DNA from: an uncultured bacterium
GTDB lineage: Bacteria > Verrucomicrobiota > Verrucomicrobiia > CAIQCK01
Length of the DNA: 64,000 nt
NCBI GenBank assembly: GCA_903870275.1
Contig: CAIQCK010000034.1
Span: forward strand, 1 to 64,000
Direction: 5' to 3'
The notes under the pieces are model-generated. The model was not told where the DNA came from and searched no databases. It was given only the letters and a program-made list of their open reading frames with translations. Position numbers and translations under genes: made by a program. How positions within the stretch are numbered: position 1 is the stretch's first letter; each line of letters opens with the position of its first letter. Shown here piece by piece: positions 27,605 to 35,114 of the stretch.

Positions 27605-28795
27605 ATGAAAATGTGTCCCTTCCTCCGCGGCGCAAGCATCGGCCTGATCATCCCAACGCTCTTCGCAGCATCGGCATCTTTTGGAGAAACCACCATGACT
27701 TCATCCGGCAAGAACCAGTGTTTCGTTTACTTCGGCACCTACACGGGAGCCAAGAGCCAGGGCATCTATGTGAGCCGCTTCGATCTGGCGACCGGTCAGC
27801 TCGGCGCGCCCGAACTGGCCGCAGCGACGAAGAACCCTTCGTTCGTGGCGATACACCCGAACCACCGTTTCCTTTACGCCGTCGGCGAGTTCTCCAGCGG
27901 GGACGGCAAGAAGGGCGGCGTAGTCAGCGCTTTTGCGATCGACCCGGCGTCGGGCAAACTCACGCTGCTCAACCAGCAGCCGGCGGGCGCCGGCGGCGCG
28001 CCGTGTTACGTCAGCGTGGACAAGGCCGGCGAGCACGCGCTGGCGGCAAACTACGGGGGCGGCAGCGTCGTGGTGCTCGCCATCAACAAAGACGGCTCGC
28101 TCGGCGAGACCGCGGCGTTTGTCCAGCACACCGGCTCGAGCGTCAATCCGAAACGCCAGGCCGGCCCGCACGCCCACGCCATCAACCTCGACGCCGCGAA
28201 CCGCTTCGCCTTCGTGCCCGACCTCGGCCTCGACAAGGTCATGATTTATCGTTACGGCCCGAAAGGCGCGCTGACGCCGAACGACCCGGCGTTTGCCACC
28301 GTCGCGCCCGGCTCCGGCCCGCGGCACATCGCGTTTCACCCCAATGGCCGTTTCGCCTATGTGATCAACGAGATAGCGTGCACGATGACTGCGTTCAGTT
28401 ACGACGCGAAACGCGGCGAGTTGAGGGAGTTGCAAACGCTCTCGACGCTGCCTGCCGGCGAATCCGTCCTACCTAGTTACAGCACGGCAGAGGTGCTGGT
28501 GCATCCGTCGGGAAAGTTCGTCTATGGCTCCAACCGCGGCCACGACACCATCGTGATTTTTGCCGCAGACCCGAAGAGCGGCAAGCTGACGCTCCTCGGC
28601 CACGAATCCACGCAAGGCAAGATTCCCCGCTGTTTCGGCATCGACCCGACCGGCGCGTACCTGCTGGCGGCAAACATGGACACACACAATGTGGCTGTTT
28701 TCCGCATTGATTTCCAAACCGGCCGGCTGACTCCGACAGGTCAGAGCATCGAGGTGGGCGCGCCGGTGTGCGTGCAGTTTCTACGAATCCAATAA
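27605..28795 (+). CDS. Lactonase family beta-propeller protein, exported
   Basis: A 396-aa member of the 6-phosphogluconolactonase-like lactonase family (seven-bladed propeller). A signal peptide covers about residues 1-27 (ending ASFGE). Family motifs include FGTYTGAKSQGIYVSRFD at the start of the mature protein, NPSFVAIHPNHRFLYAV, GSGPRHIAFHPNGRFAYVINE and VHPSGKFVYGSNRGHDTIVIF. It likely opens sugar lactones such as gluconolactone in the periplasm. The ATG at 27605 lacks a Shine-Dalgarno sequence; TTGAAC (27570-27575) and TCTCAT (27593-27598), 17 nt apart, would place transcription at the ATG. An upstream ATG at 27590 is possible but would lie outside that transcript. Confidence 0.88.
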   Translation: MKMCPFLRGASIGLIIPTLFAASASFGETTMTSSGKNQCFVYFGTYTGAKSQGIYVSRFDLATGQLGAPELAAATKNPSFVAIHPNHRFLYAVGEFSSGDGKKGGVVSAFAIDPASGKLTLLNQQPAGAGGAPCYVSVDKAGEHALAANYGGGSVVVLAINKDGSLGETAAFVQHTGSSVNPKRQAGPHAHAINLDAANRFAFVPDLGLDKVMIYRYGPKGALTPNDPAFATVAPGSGPRHIAFHPNGRFAYVINEIACTMTAFSYDAKRGELRELQTLSTLPAGESVLPSYSTAEVLVHPSGKFVYGSNRGHDTIVIFAADPKSGKLTLLGHESTQGKIPRCFGIDPTGAYLLAANMDTHNVAVFRIDFQTGRLTPTGQSIEVGAPVCVQFLRIQ

Positions 28796-28828
28796 CCGGC
28801 GGGCCGGCGGTGCGGGGCATTCGCCCGT

Positions 28829-30526
28829 CTACTGCTCTTCCGGTTGCGCGGCGCCTTTGCCTTCGGCAGGCTGACGGGCCGGCTCAATGTTGGCGTTGCG
28901 GGCCTCCGCTTCGAGCCACGCATTGAAGGCAAGTTCGCGCTCGCCGGGCTGGCCGTAGCCAAAGAAATGTTCGCCGAACAGCAACCGATGGCGCAGCGAT
29001 TTCTCGTCGTCGGCCAGTTTCTTCGGATCAGCCGGCGTACGCTGCTTGACCTGCACGAGCAGGCCGCCCGCGGCGGTATCAACAAACTCGCTCAGTTCGC
29101 CCGGCGCCAGGAAATCGCACGCGGACAACACCAGCCGCCCGTAAGGCAGATCGCGCGGCGGATCCGACAGCGTGAACGCCGGCGGCGTCACCGCCTTGAG
29201 ACCCGCGGCGGTCGCAAGCTGGTCCAGCGCCGGCTTGGGCTTGGCCGCGGAATCGATGGCGGCCTTGAACTTCGCATACTTCTCGTGGCCGTCCTTGCGC
29301 GCCAGTTCCTGGGAGCGCATCCGCTTGAGATCTTCGACCACTTTCGGGCGCGCGGCGTCGAACGCCGGCAGTTCGCTGGGCTTCCGCGCGACGAACTGTA
29401 TGAAATAGACGCCGTCCGGCGCGGGCACCAATTCGTAAGGACTGTCCGCGCTGAGCGTCATGGCGGCGCGCTGGAATTTCGGCGCCGAGATGTATTTCAA
29501 CTCCTCCTTCTCGCTGAAGAAATCCGTCGTGGCCAGCGCCAGGCCGCGCTGCTGGGCGACGGCGGCGAGGTCGGGCTTCTTCTCGGTCGGGTTGCGCGGG
29601 TCGGGCAGGACGGCGTCGTTGATCTGGCTGGCCGCCTCGTTGACCATCTTCATCGCGCGCGGCCGGGCAATCTCTTTGCGGATGTCGTCGCGCACGGCGT
29701 CGAGCGGCTTGGCCTGTTTGGTCTTGGGATCGGTGAGAGCTTCTTTTTCCTTTTCGTAGCGTTCCTTGATCTCGGCGTCGGTGACCTGCGCTTTCGGCAA
29801 ATAATCGTCGAGGCTGAGCTTCAGGTAGCGGACCTTGACGCGCTCCGGAATGCGGTAGGTTTCCTTGTTTTTCTCGAACTCGTCCTGAATCTCCTTGTCC
29901 GCCAGCTTGACCTGCGCGGTGTAGTTGGTGGCGCTGAACTCGACCACGGCGATGGAAAGTTTTTCGTTGGCCTCGTCGTAAGCCTGCCGCACGTCGAGCG
30001 GTGTCACTTTCGCCGTGCTGGAAATGATGTCCTGCAGCTTGTCAATCGCGAGCTGTTCGGCGACGGCGACGACGAAGTCTTCCTCCGTCATTCCCCACTG
30101 CTGCGGCAGGATCGCGTCCTTAAACCGATTGTAACGCTCCGAGTCGAACCCTTTGTCGGTCTGGAACTGGGGCAGTTGGCGGATGAACTCCGCAGCATTT
30201 TCCTCCGGCACATCAAGCCCCAGCTCCTGCACTTTGCGTGACATCAGCAGCCGCTGCCACGTGGGCGCCTGTAGCTGCTGCTCCATGCGGCGACGGTCAA
30301 TCATCTGGCCCTGGCGCAAATAATACATCAGGCAAAACGCGCGCTGTTGGCGGTCAAACTCCGCGTAGGCAACCGCCTTGCCATTCATGCGGCCGGGGCT
30401 GGGCCGCGCGAGCCGGCCGCCGGAGCCGCCGCCGGTTTGCGAACCCCAAAACACGAACGTGATGATCACCACGACGGCGATCACGGACCAAATGATTTTT
30501 TGATGACGACGAAAGATGTGCAACAT
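28829..30526 (-). CDS. SurA/PpiD-like membrane-anchored periplasmic chaperone
   Basis: A 565-aa protein. After a basic N-terminus (HIFRRHQK) one transmembrane segment spans about 11-28, leaving the rest in the periplasm. Residues about 45-200 match SurA_N/PpiD-like helical chaperone domains (MNGKAVAYAEFDRQQ...). The middle is highly charged and helical (about 210-310), followed by a parvulin-like region (about 330-400, with PYELVPAPDGVYFIQFVARK) that looks degenerate for prolyl isomerase motifs. The tail is low-complexity. Such proteins help fold outer-membrane or secreted proteins. The isomerase activity is doubtful; the chaperone role is inferred from architecture. It stands alone, divergent from the RelE-like gene. 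Confidence 0.82.
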   Translation of the reverse strand: MLHIFRRHQKIIWSVIAVVVIITFVFWGSQTGGGSGGRLARPSPGRMNGKAVAYAEFDRQQRAFCLMYYLRQGQMIDRRRMEQQLQAPTWQRLLMSRKVQELGLDVPEENAAEFIRQLPQFQTDKGFDSERYNRFKDAILPQQWGMTEEDFVVAVAEQLAIDKLQDIISSTAKVTPLDVRQAYDEANEKLSIAVVEFSATNYTAQVKLADKEIQDEFEKNKETYRIPERVKVRYLKLSLDDYLPKAQVTDAEIKERYEKEKEALTDPKTKQAKPLDAVRDDIRKEIARPRAMKMVNEAASQINDAVLPDPRNPTEKKPDLAAVAQQRGLALATTDFFSEKEELKYISAPKFQRAAMTLSADSPYELVPAPDGVYFIQFVARKPSELPAFDAARPKVVEDLKRMRSQELARKDGHEKYAKFKAAIDSAAKPKPALDQLATAAGLKAVTPPAFTLSDPPRDLPYGRLVLSACDFLAPGELSEFVDTAAGGLLVQVKQRTPADPKKLADDEKSLRHRLLFGEHFFGYGQPGERELAFNAWLEAEARNANIEPARQPAEGKGAAQPEEQ

Positions 30527-30623
30527 AAAGGCTGGCGAAGTTAGCGATGCCGCCGGGAACGGTCAACGAAAAAGGCGGAACGAAAAACGGCACGGACGGC
30601 CTGTGAGGCAATCACCCCGCGTC

Positions 30624-30651
30624 TTGACTCCGCCGCGCCGGGTGCTAGGCT
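30624..30651 (+). promoter_or_regulatory. Putative promoter of the RelE-like gene
   Basis: TTGACT (30624-30629), 16-nt spacer, TAGGCT (30646-30651). The same hexamer types and spacing occur before ilvC. The predicted start is about 10 nt before the ATG at 30669. Confidence 0.4.
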
Positions 30652-30668
30652 GTGCGCGGACAAGAGCT

Positions 30669-31022
30669 ATGTTTCAAATCATCTTCAACCCAACGAGCGC
30701 CGCGGAACTGGCGAAACTGCCGAAAGATAAACAACTTTTGTTGATGAGCCGGTTCGACGAGGTGCCCAAGGACCTCGCCACCGACAACACCGCCAAATAC
30801 GGCCGGTTCTCCCGCCAGGGCCGGCATCTCTACCGGTTGCGCGAGGGTGATTACCGCATCTACTTCGAGCGCGCCGAGGCGGGCATCGTCGTGCACCGCG
30901 TCCTGAGTAAGAACACGCTGAAGGATTTCCTGTTCCGCTCCAAACTCGACGCCGGCGAGGAAACCGAGTTGGAGGAACGCCCCGAATTTTGGAAGATGAT
31001 TGGCGACACCGGCAAGAAGTAG
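30669..31022 (+). CDS. RelE/ParE-fold protein, orphan
   Basis: A 117-aa protein. Its core (LAKLPKDKQ near residue 15, then GRHLYRLREGDYRIYFERAEAG at about 50-71) follows the RelE superfamily pattern of a small toxin that cleaves ribosome-bound mRNA. The C-terminus extends past the fold (EETELEERPEFWKM). No antitoxin gene lies within 150 bp on either side, so it is an orphan; in Verrucomicrobiota this subtype is often found alone, so toxicity should not be assumed. The longer open frame upstream is rejected because the promoter-like sequence lies inside it. No obvious Shine-Dalgarno sequence. Confidence 0.7.
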   Translation: MFQIIFNPTSAAELAKLPKDKQLLLMSRFDEVPKDLATDNTAKYGRFSRQGRHLYRLREGDYRIYFERAEAGIVVHRVLSKNTLKDFLFRSKLDAGEETELEERPEFWKMIGDTGKK

Positions 31023-31046
31023 CCCAATGCTGTCGCCCCGCCCGGT

Positions 31047-31931
31047 TTACTCGGACTTGAAGTAGTTTCGCATCTTCGGCGTGATGGGTCGGCCAAGCCT
31101 CTCCAGCACTTGCAGCATGTCTTCCCAGATGGCGCGGCGGTTTTGCAGCGTGTAGGCGCGCAACACGTAGGCCGGATGATAGGTCGGCATCAGCGGGATG
31201 TTGCTGTACAGCAGCCAGTGGCCGCGCAGCTTCGTGATGCCGGTGCTGATGTCCGGCATCAATCCCCGCATGGCGACCGCGCCGAGCGCCACGATCACCT
31301 TGGGCTGGATGATGTCAATCTGCGCCTGAAGCCACGGCAGGCACGTTTTCATTTCGTCGCCGGTCGGCTGGCGGTTGCCGCTCTCGCCTGCGGGCATGTT
31401 CGGCCGGCACTTCAGGACGTTGCCGATGTAAATGTCGCTGCGCTTGTAGCCCATCGTCTCGATGATCTTGGTGAGCAACTGCCCGGCGCGACCGACGAAC
31501 GGCTCGCCCTTCGCGTCTTCGTCGGCACCCGGCGCTTCGCCAACAAACATCAGCTCCGATTCCGGATTGCCAACGCCGAACACCACCTGCGTGCGCGACG
31601 CGGCAAGATGCTTGCATTTCACGCACGCCAGCGCCTGCTGGCGCAACGAAGCGAGTTTTTCGGTCTTCGTCGTCCCGGCCACGTGGATGCGCTCGGCAAA
31701 CATGTCGGGTGGTTCGGTACGCGAAGCGGGGACGGGCGGCGGAATTTTCATGGCGGGTGAGGGCATGCCGGATGATGTGGGATGTGTAACAGGAGACCCC
31801 GCCGCGACGGCGACGGGCCGGTTCAACGCCTCTAGCGTCTCGCGGCGCACGGGCACGTGCGTGACGCCGGCGCGCTTCATCTCTTCCAGATGGCGAATAG
31901 TGACGTCGAGCGCTTCCTGAAATGGGTTCAT
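31047..31931 (-). CDS. Uracil-DNA glycosylase, family 4 (Fe-S)
   Basis: A 294-aa enzyme removing uracil from DNA. Motif A GEAPGADEDAKGEPFVGRAG (residues 131-150) and motif B HPAYVLR are intact. Four Cys positions (C103, C106, C175 and C197) fit the 4Fe-4S cluster of family 4. About 80 residues precede the core and are proline-rich and probably disordered, longer than in a minimal family-4 enzyme. The ATG at 31931 overlaps the stop of the upstream rluD (ATGA), so the two are coupled in an lgt-rluD-UDG operon. A longer upstream frame is only the shadow of rluD. Confidence 0.93.
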   Translation of the reverse strand: MNPFQEALDVTIRHLEEMKRAGVTHVPVRRETLEALNRPVAVAAGSPVTHPTSSGMPSPAMKIPPPVPASRTEPPDMFAERIHVAGTTKTEKLASLRQQALACVKCKHLAASRTQVVFGVGNPESELMFVGEAPGADEDAKGEPFVGRAGQLLTKIIETMGYKRSDIYIGNVLKCRPNMPAGESGNRQPTGDEMKTCLPWLQAQIDIIQPKVIVALGAVAMRGLMPDISTGITKLRGHWLLYSNIPLMPTYHPAYVLRAYTLQNRRAIWEDMLQVLERLGRPITPKMRNYFKSE

Positions 31932-32899
31932 GTTGTTTTGTCGCCGGCTTCCAACTGCCGGATCAACGCTGCCATATCCTGCGGAAGCGGCGCGGTAAAT
32001 TCCAGCCGTTTGTTGGCGCGTGGATGGTCGAACGCCAGCGTTTGCGCGTGAAGCATCTGGCGGCCGGCCTGTTTCGCCAGCGGATGCTTGCGCGCGCCGC
32101 CGTAAACCCTGTCGCCGACGATCGGATGGCCCATGGCGGCAAGATGGACGCGAATCTGGTGCGTGCGACCGGTGTGCAGCGTGCAAAGCACCAACGCGAC
32201 GTCGCCGAAAACTTTGACAACCTCAAACTCCGTGAGAGCCTCGCGTCCGCCGTGACTGACGATACGCATTTTTTTGCGGTCGCTGGAGCTGCGGGCGATG
32301 GCGCCCTCGATAAAACCACTTTGCCGCCGGGGCACGCCCCAAACCAGCGCCAGATAGCGTTTGGTGACGGTGCGCGCTTTGAACTGCGCCTGCAACGACT
32401 GGTGCGCCGCGTCGCGCTTGGCCGCCACGATGCAACCGCTGGTGCCGCCGTCGAGACGATGGACGATGCCCGGCCGCTCGACGCCGCCGATACCACTGAG
32501 TTGGCCACGGCAATGGTGCAGCAGCGCGTTCACCAGCGTGTGCGAGCGGTGACCCACAGCCGGGTGGACCACCAACCCCGGCGGTTTGTTAACCACGATC
32601 ACGTCGGCGTCCTCGTAGAGCACATCGAGTGGAATCGCCTCGGCCTCGACCCCACTTGGTTCCGGAGGCGGGATGACGACCTCGACGATTTCGCCGGGTT
32701 GGACGGGGTGGTTGGGCTTGGGATTTGAAATTTGAGATTTGAAATTTGAAATCACAACGCGACCGTCGCGGATCAATTTTTGCAGGAAGGCGCGTGAACG
32801 GTCGGGCAACTGGTTGTGCAACCAAATATCCAGCCGCTGGCCGCCGACGTCAGCGCCGGCAACGAACTTCAACCGTTGCTCGTTTGGTTTCGTCCCCAT
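31928..32899 (-). CDS. rluD: RluA-family 23S rRNA pseudouridine synthase
   Basis: A 323-aa enzyme with an N-terminal S4 RNA-binding domain (about 10-70: GGQRLDIWLHNQLPDRSRAFLQKLIRDGR) and a catalytic domain whose HRLD motif (D150) sits in GIVHRLDGGTSG. RLDG takes the place of the more common RLDxxTSG context, but the Asp is present. The RTHQIRVHL motif follows. Best match by arrangement is RluD; RluC cannot be excluded. The ATG at 32899 with GGTGG upstream is preferred over a TTG seven codons earlier. The stretch after the S4 domain (ISNFKSQISNPKPN) is encoded by a low-complexity repeat at 32721-32752, an odd in-frame insertion. Middle gene of an lgt-rluD-UDG operon. Confidence 0.9.
   Translation of the reverse strand: MGTKPNEQRLKFVAGADVGGQRLDIWLHNQLPDRSRAFLQKLIRDGRVVISNFKSQISNPKPNHPVQPGEIVEVVIPPPEPSGVEAEAIPLDVLYEDADVIVVNKPPGLVVHPAVGHRSHTLVNALLHHCRGQLSGIGGVERPGIVHRLDGGTSGCIVAAKRDAAHQSLQAQFKARTVTKRYLALVWGVPRRQSGFIEGAIARSSSDRKKMRIVSHGGREALTEFEVVKVFGDVALVLCTLHTGRTHQIRVHLAAMGHPIVGDRVYGGARKHPLAKQAGRQMLHAQTLAFDHPRANKRLEFTAPLPQDMAALIRQLEAGDKTT
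32721..32752. repeat. Low-complexity repeat inside rluD
   Basis: A run built from GATTTGAAATTTGA-type units (32721-32752), unlike the GC-rich gene around it. A related A/T-rich run (CCAATCCAAAATCCAAAATCT, 32905-32925) lies just upstream of the rluD start. Both look like the short AT-rich junk repeats often seen between genes in this phylum; here one copy is translated within rluD. Confidence 0.6.
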
Positions 32900-32932
32900 T
32901 TCCACCAATCCAAAATCCAAAATCTAAAATCG

Positions 32933-33691
32933 CTACGCCTTCCGCGTCCGGGGCAGCCGCCACAGGAAGATCGCTGCAGCGAACAGCCAGAAGAGGGCGG
33001 TGACCTGCGAGTTGGTCAGATGGCCCGGCCACTGGCGCGGGTTGTCGCCGCGGATGAATTCGATGCTGAAGCGCATCACGGCGTAGAGAATCGCGTAGAT
33101 CCAAAACACCTGGCCGTCGAACTTGCGGCGCGGGTAGAACCATGACAGCGCGGCGCAAAACGCGAGGTTGGCGGCGGCTTCGTAGAGCTGCGTCGGATGC
33201 ACGCCGTCGGGAAACGTAGGATGCTTCGCCGGAAAATGCACCGCCCACGGAAACGAGCAATGGTCGCCGTAGCAGCAACCTTCCATGAAGCATCCGAGCC
33301 GCCCGAACGCGTGCCCCAGCGGCAGCGCCGGCGTGAACAGGTCCGCCATCCGCCAGTGGGCGATGCCGTGCCGCCGCGCATACCCGATGGTGACAATGAC
33401 CGCGCAGATAAAGCCGCCGTAGAAAACGAACCCGCTCCGCAACGCGTTGAAGCCGTCGCGATCGTAGTCGCGCAAGAAATCGTGCCAGTAGGCGATGAGG
33501 TAAAACAGTTTGCCGCCCAGCATGCCGAAGATGAGCAGGTAGAGCGACAGGTCGAAGATCAGCTCCGTGGGAATGTTTTGCTGGCGGGCGCGCCAGGCCG
33601 TCATCCAGATGCCCGCGAGAAAACCGCAGGCGACGAAAACGCCATACCAGTGGACAACGAAACCGCCGAATTGGATCGCAATCGGATGCAC
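32933..33691 (-). CDS. lgt: Prolipoprotein diacylglyceryl transferase
   Basis: A 252-aa polytopic membrane enzyme that attaches diacylglycerol to the lipobox Cys of prolipoproteins. Several hydrophobic segments (about 15-30, 48-65, 88-105, 185-200 and 230-247) match the seven-helix family plan. The signature block is present as GHAFGRLGCFMEGCCYG (about 126-142), with the essential His103-type region YGGF preceding it. HPTQLYEA follows. The start is GTG (33691); no clear Shine-Dalgarno sequence is seen. It is the first gene of an operon with rluD and a family-4 UDG, 34 bp before rluD. Confidence 0.94.
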   Translation of the reverse strand: MHPIAIQFGGFVVHWYGVFVACGFLAGIWMTAWRARQQNIPTELIFDLSLYLLIFGMLGGKLFYLIAYWHDFLRDYDRDGFNALRSGFVFYGGFICAVIVTIGYARRHGIAHWRMADLFTPALPLGHAFGRLGCFMEGCCYGDHCSFPWAVHFPAKHPTFPDGVHPTQLYEAAANLAFCAALSWFYPRRKFDGQVFWIYAILYAVMRFSIEFIRGDNPRQWPGHLTNSQVTALFWLFAAAIFLWRLPRTRKA

Positions 33692-33781
33692 GACGTTTAC
33701 TTAGCAGAATGCCGCGCCCGGCGAAAGGGGGATCGCTGTTTTTTCGCCGCAGTTGCCCCCGACCACATACCAATGATCCGT

Positions 33782-35020
33782 CTATCCCGCCGCATGGATT
33801 GCCACCAGAGTCACATCATCATCCTGCTCTGCGCCGCCACGATAGGTCAGCAGAGTTGTCACCAAAGCATCGCAGGCCGCCTGCGCTTTGGCACCGGCCA
33901 GATCACCGAGGACTTTGCCCAACCGTTCACGGCCAAAATCCTCCCCTTGGAGATTCCGACAATCACACATCCCGTCCGTGAAAAGCAGGAGCGTGTCGCC
34001 GGAAACGAGCGTGACGGATTGTTCGTCGAGGTCGAAATCGGGAACGACTCCTATCGGCATGCCCGGATTGTATGGAAGTTCGGTGACTTGTCCATGAGCG
34101 CTGACCTTGAGCGGAATCTCGTGCCCTGCGCGGGCATAAATGAGTTCCCCGGTACGGTAATTCAGGATGCCATAGATCACCGTCACAAACAGATCGGTCT
34201 GTTCGAGACGCGTCAGATACTGGTTGACGTGACGCAGAACCGCGCCGGGCGCTCCGCCGCGCAGGGCTTCCGCGGTGATGAGCGCATGGGTCCGAGCCAT
34301 ATAGATGGCCGCTGGCACTCCCTTGCCTGCGACGTCGCCAATCAACACCCCGATGCGATCGTCGTCCAGCGGGAACACATCGTAGAAGTCACCGCCTACG
34401 ACGCGCGCCGGGTCCATGCGAGCGCCGAACTCAAAACCCGGGACCTGGGGCAGCGTGTGAGGCAGGATCGAAACCTGGATTCCGGCGGCGAGTTGAAGAT
34501 CGCGTTCGAGGCGTTCCTTTTCAATGATCTGCGCCTGGGCGGCCTTGAGTTCATCGTAAGCCTTCTGAAGCTGGCGGTTCTTTTCAACCAGATCCCGAAA
34601 AGCGGCCGTATCGGAATTCGCCAGCCGCCCGCTCAACACCTTTCCCATGTTATAGGCCATGCGCGGCTGGCGTTGCAAAAGTCCCTCAAAATCGAGGCGG
34701 GTCATCACCCACAACTGGCAACGATCTTTGGCCCGGGCGCCAGCGGAACGCTGCCCTTGGAACGTCAGAAGGCTCATTTCGCCCAGGTATTCACCCGGCC
34801 CGATGGTCTGGAGAATGCGCTCTTCCGGGGTGTTCATGCCCTTGACCACCTCGACGTGACCGGCAATCACCACGAACAACTCGTTGCCAGCCTCTTGTTC
34901 CTGGAAGAGCACGGCCCCCGGCGTCATATCCAGCACACGCAAGGTGGCGGCGAGACGTTCCAGTTCACTGGCCGGCAATCCACTGAAGAGAGGAACGCGA
35001 AGCAGCAGGTCTGTATTCAT
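33782..35020 (-). CDS. cNMP-binding-domain SpoIIE/RsbU-type Ser phosphatase
   Basis: A 412-aa cytosolic protein. An N-terminal cyclic-nucleotide-binding-like domain (about 5-125, GNELFVVIAGHVEVV and GPGEYLGEMSLL) is joined by a coiled coil (about 140-175, KNRQLQKAYDELKAAQAQIIEKERLERDL) to a PP2C-type SpoIIE phosphatase (about 180-408). Metal-binding signatures are GGDFYDV, IGDVAGKGVPAA and LFTDGMCD. Such enzymes dephosphorylate Ser on STAS anti-anti-sigma proteins and so turn on partner switching. It is the last gene of a minus-strand operon with a STAS protein and an RsbW-like kinase, so those are its likely partners. Whether the N-domain binds cAMP, c-di-GMP or nothing is open. Confidence 0.9.
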   Translation of the reverse strand: MNTDLLLRVPLFSGLPASELERLAATLRVLDMTPGAVLFQEQEAGNELFVVIAGHVEVVKGMNTPEERILQTIGPGEYLGEMSLLTFQGQRSAGARAKDRCQLWVMTRLDFEGLLQRQPRMAYNMGKVLSGRLANSDTAAFRDLVEKNRQLQKAYDELKAAQAQIIEKERLERDLQLAAGIQVSILPHTLPQVPGFEFGARMDPARVVGGDFYDVFPLDDDRIGVLIGDVAGKGVPAAIYMARTHALITAEALRGGAPGAVLRHVNQYLTRLEQTDLFVTVIYGILNYRTGELIYARAGHEIPLKVSAHGQVTELPYNPGMPIGVVPDFDLDEQSVTLVSGDTLLLFTDGMCDCRNLQGEDFGRERLGKVLGDLAGAKAQAACDALVTTLLTYRGGAEQDDDVTLVAIHAAG

Positions 35021-35114
35021 AATTCACGCCGCCGAATCGCACTCAATGGGAGCCATGATCACAAGGCATTCTTATGGGTATAAACGACGTCTCACGAAAT
35101 CCGCCGGCTGGCTT

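Noticed and set aside
30669-31022. Toxin-antitoxin pair
   Set aside because: Only the RelE-like gene is present; no antitoxin-like ORF lies on either side.
33197-35083. 628-aa plus-strand ORF opposite lgt and the SpoIIE phosphatase
   Set aside because: Antisense to two genes with clear motifs; no domain recognised.
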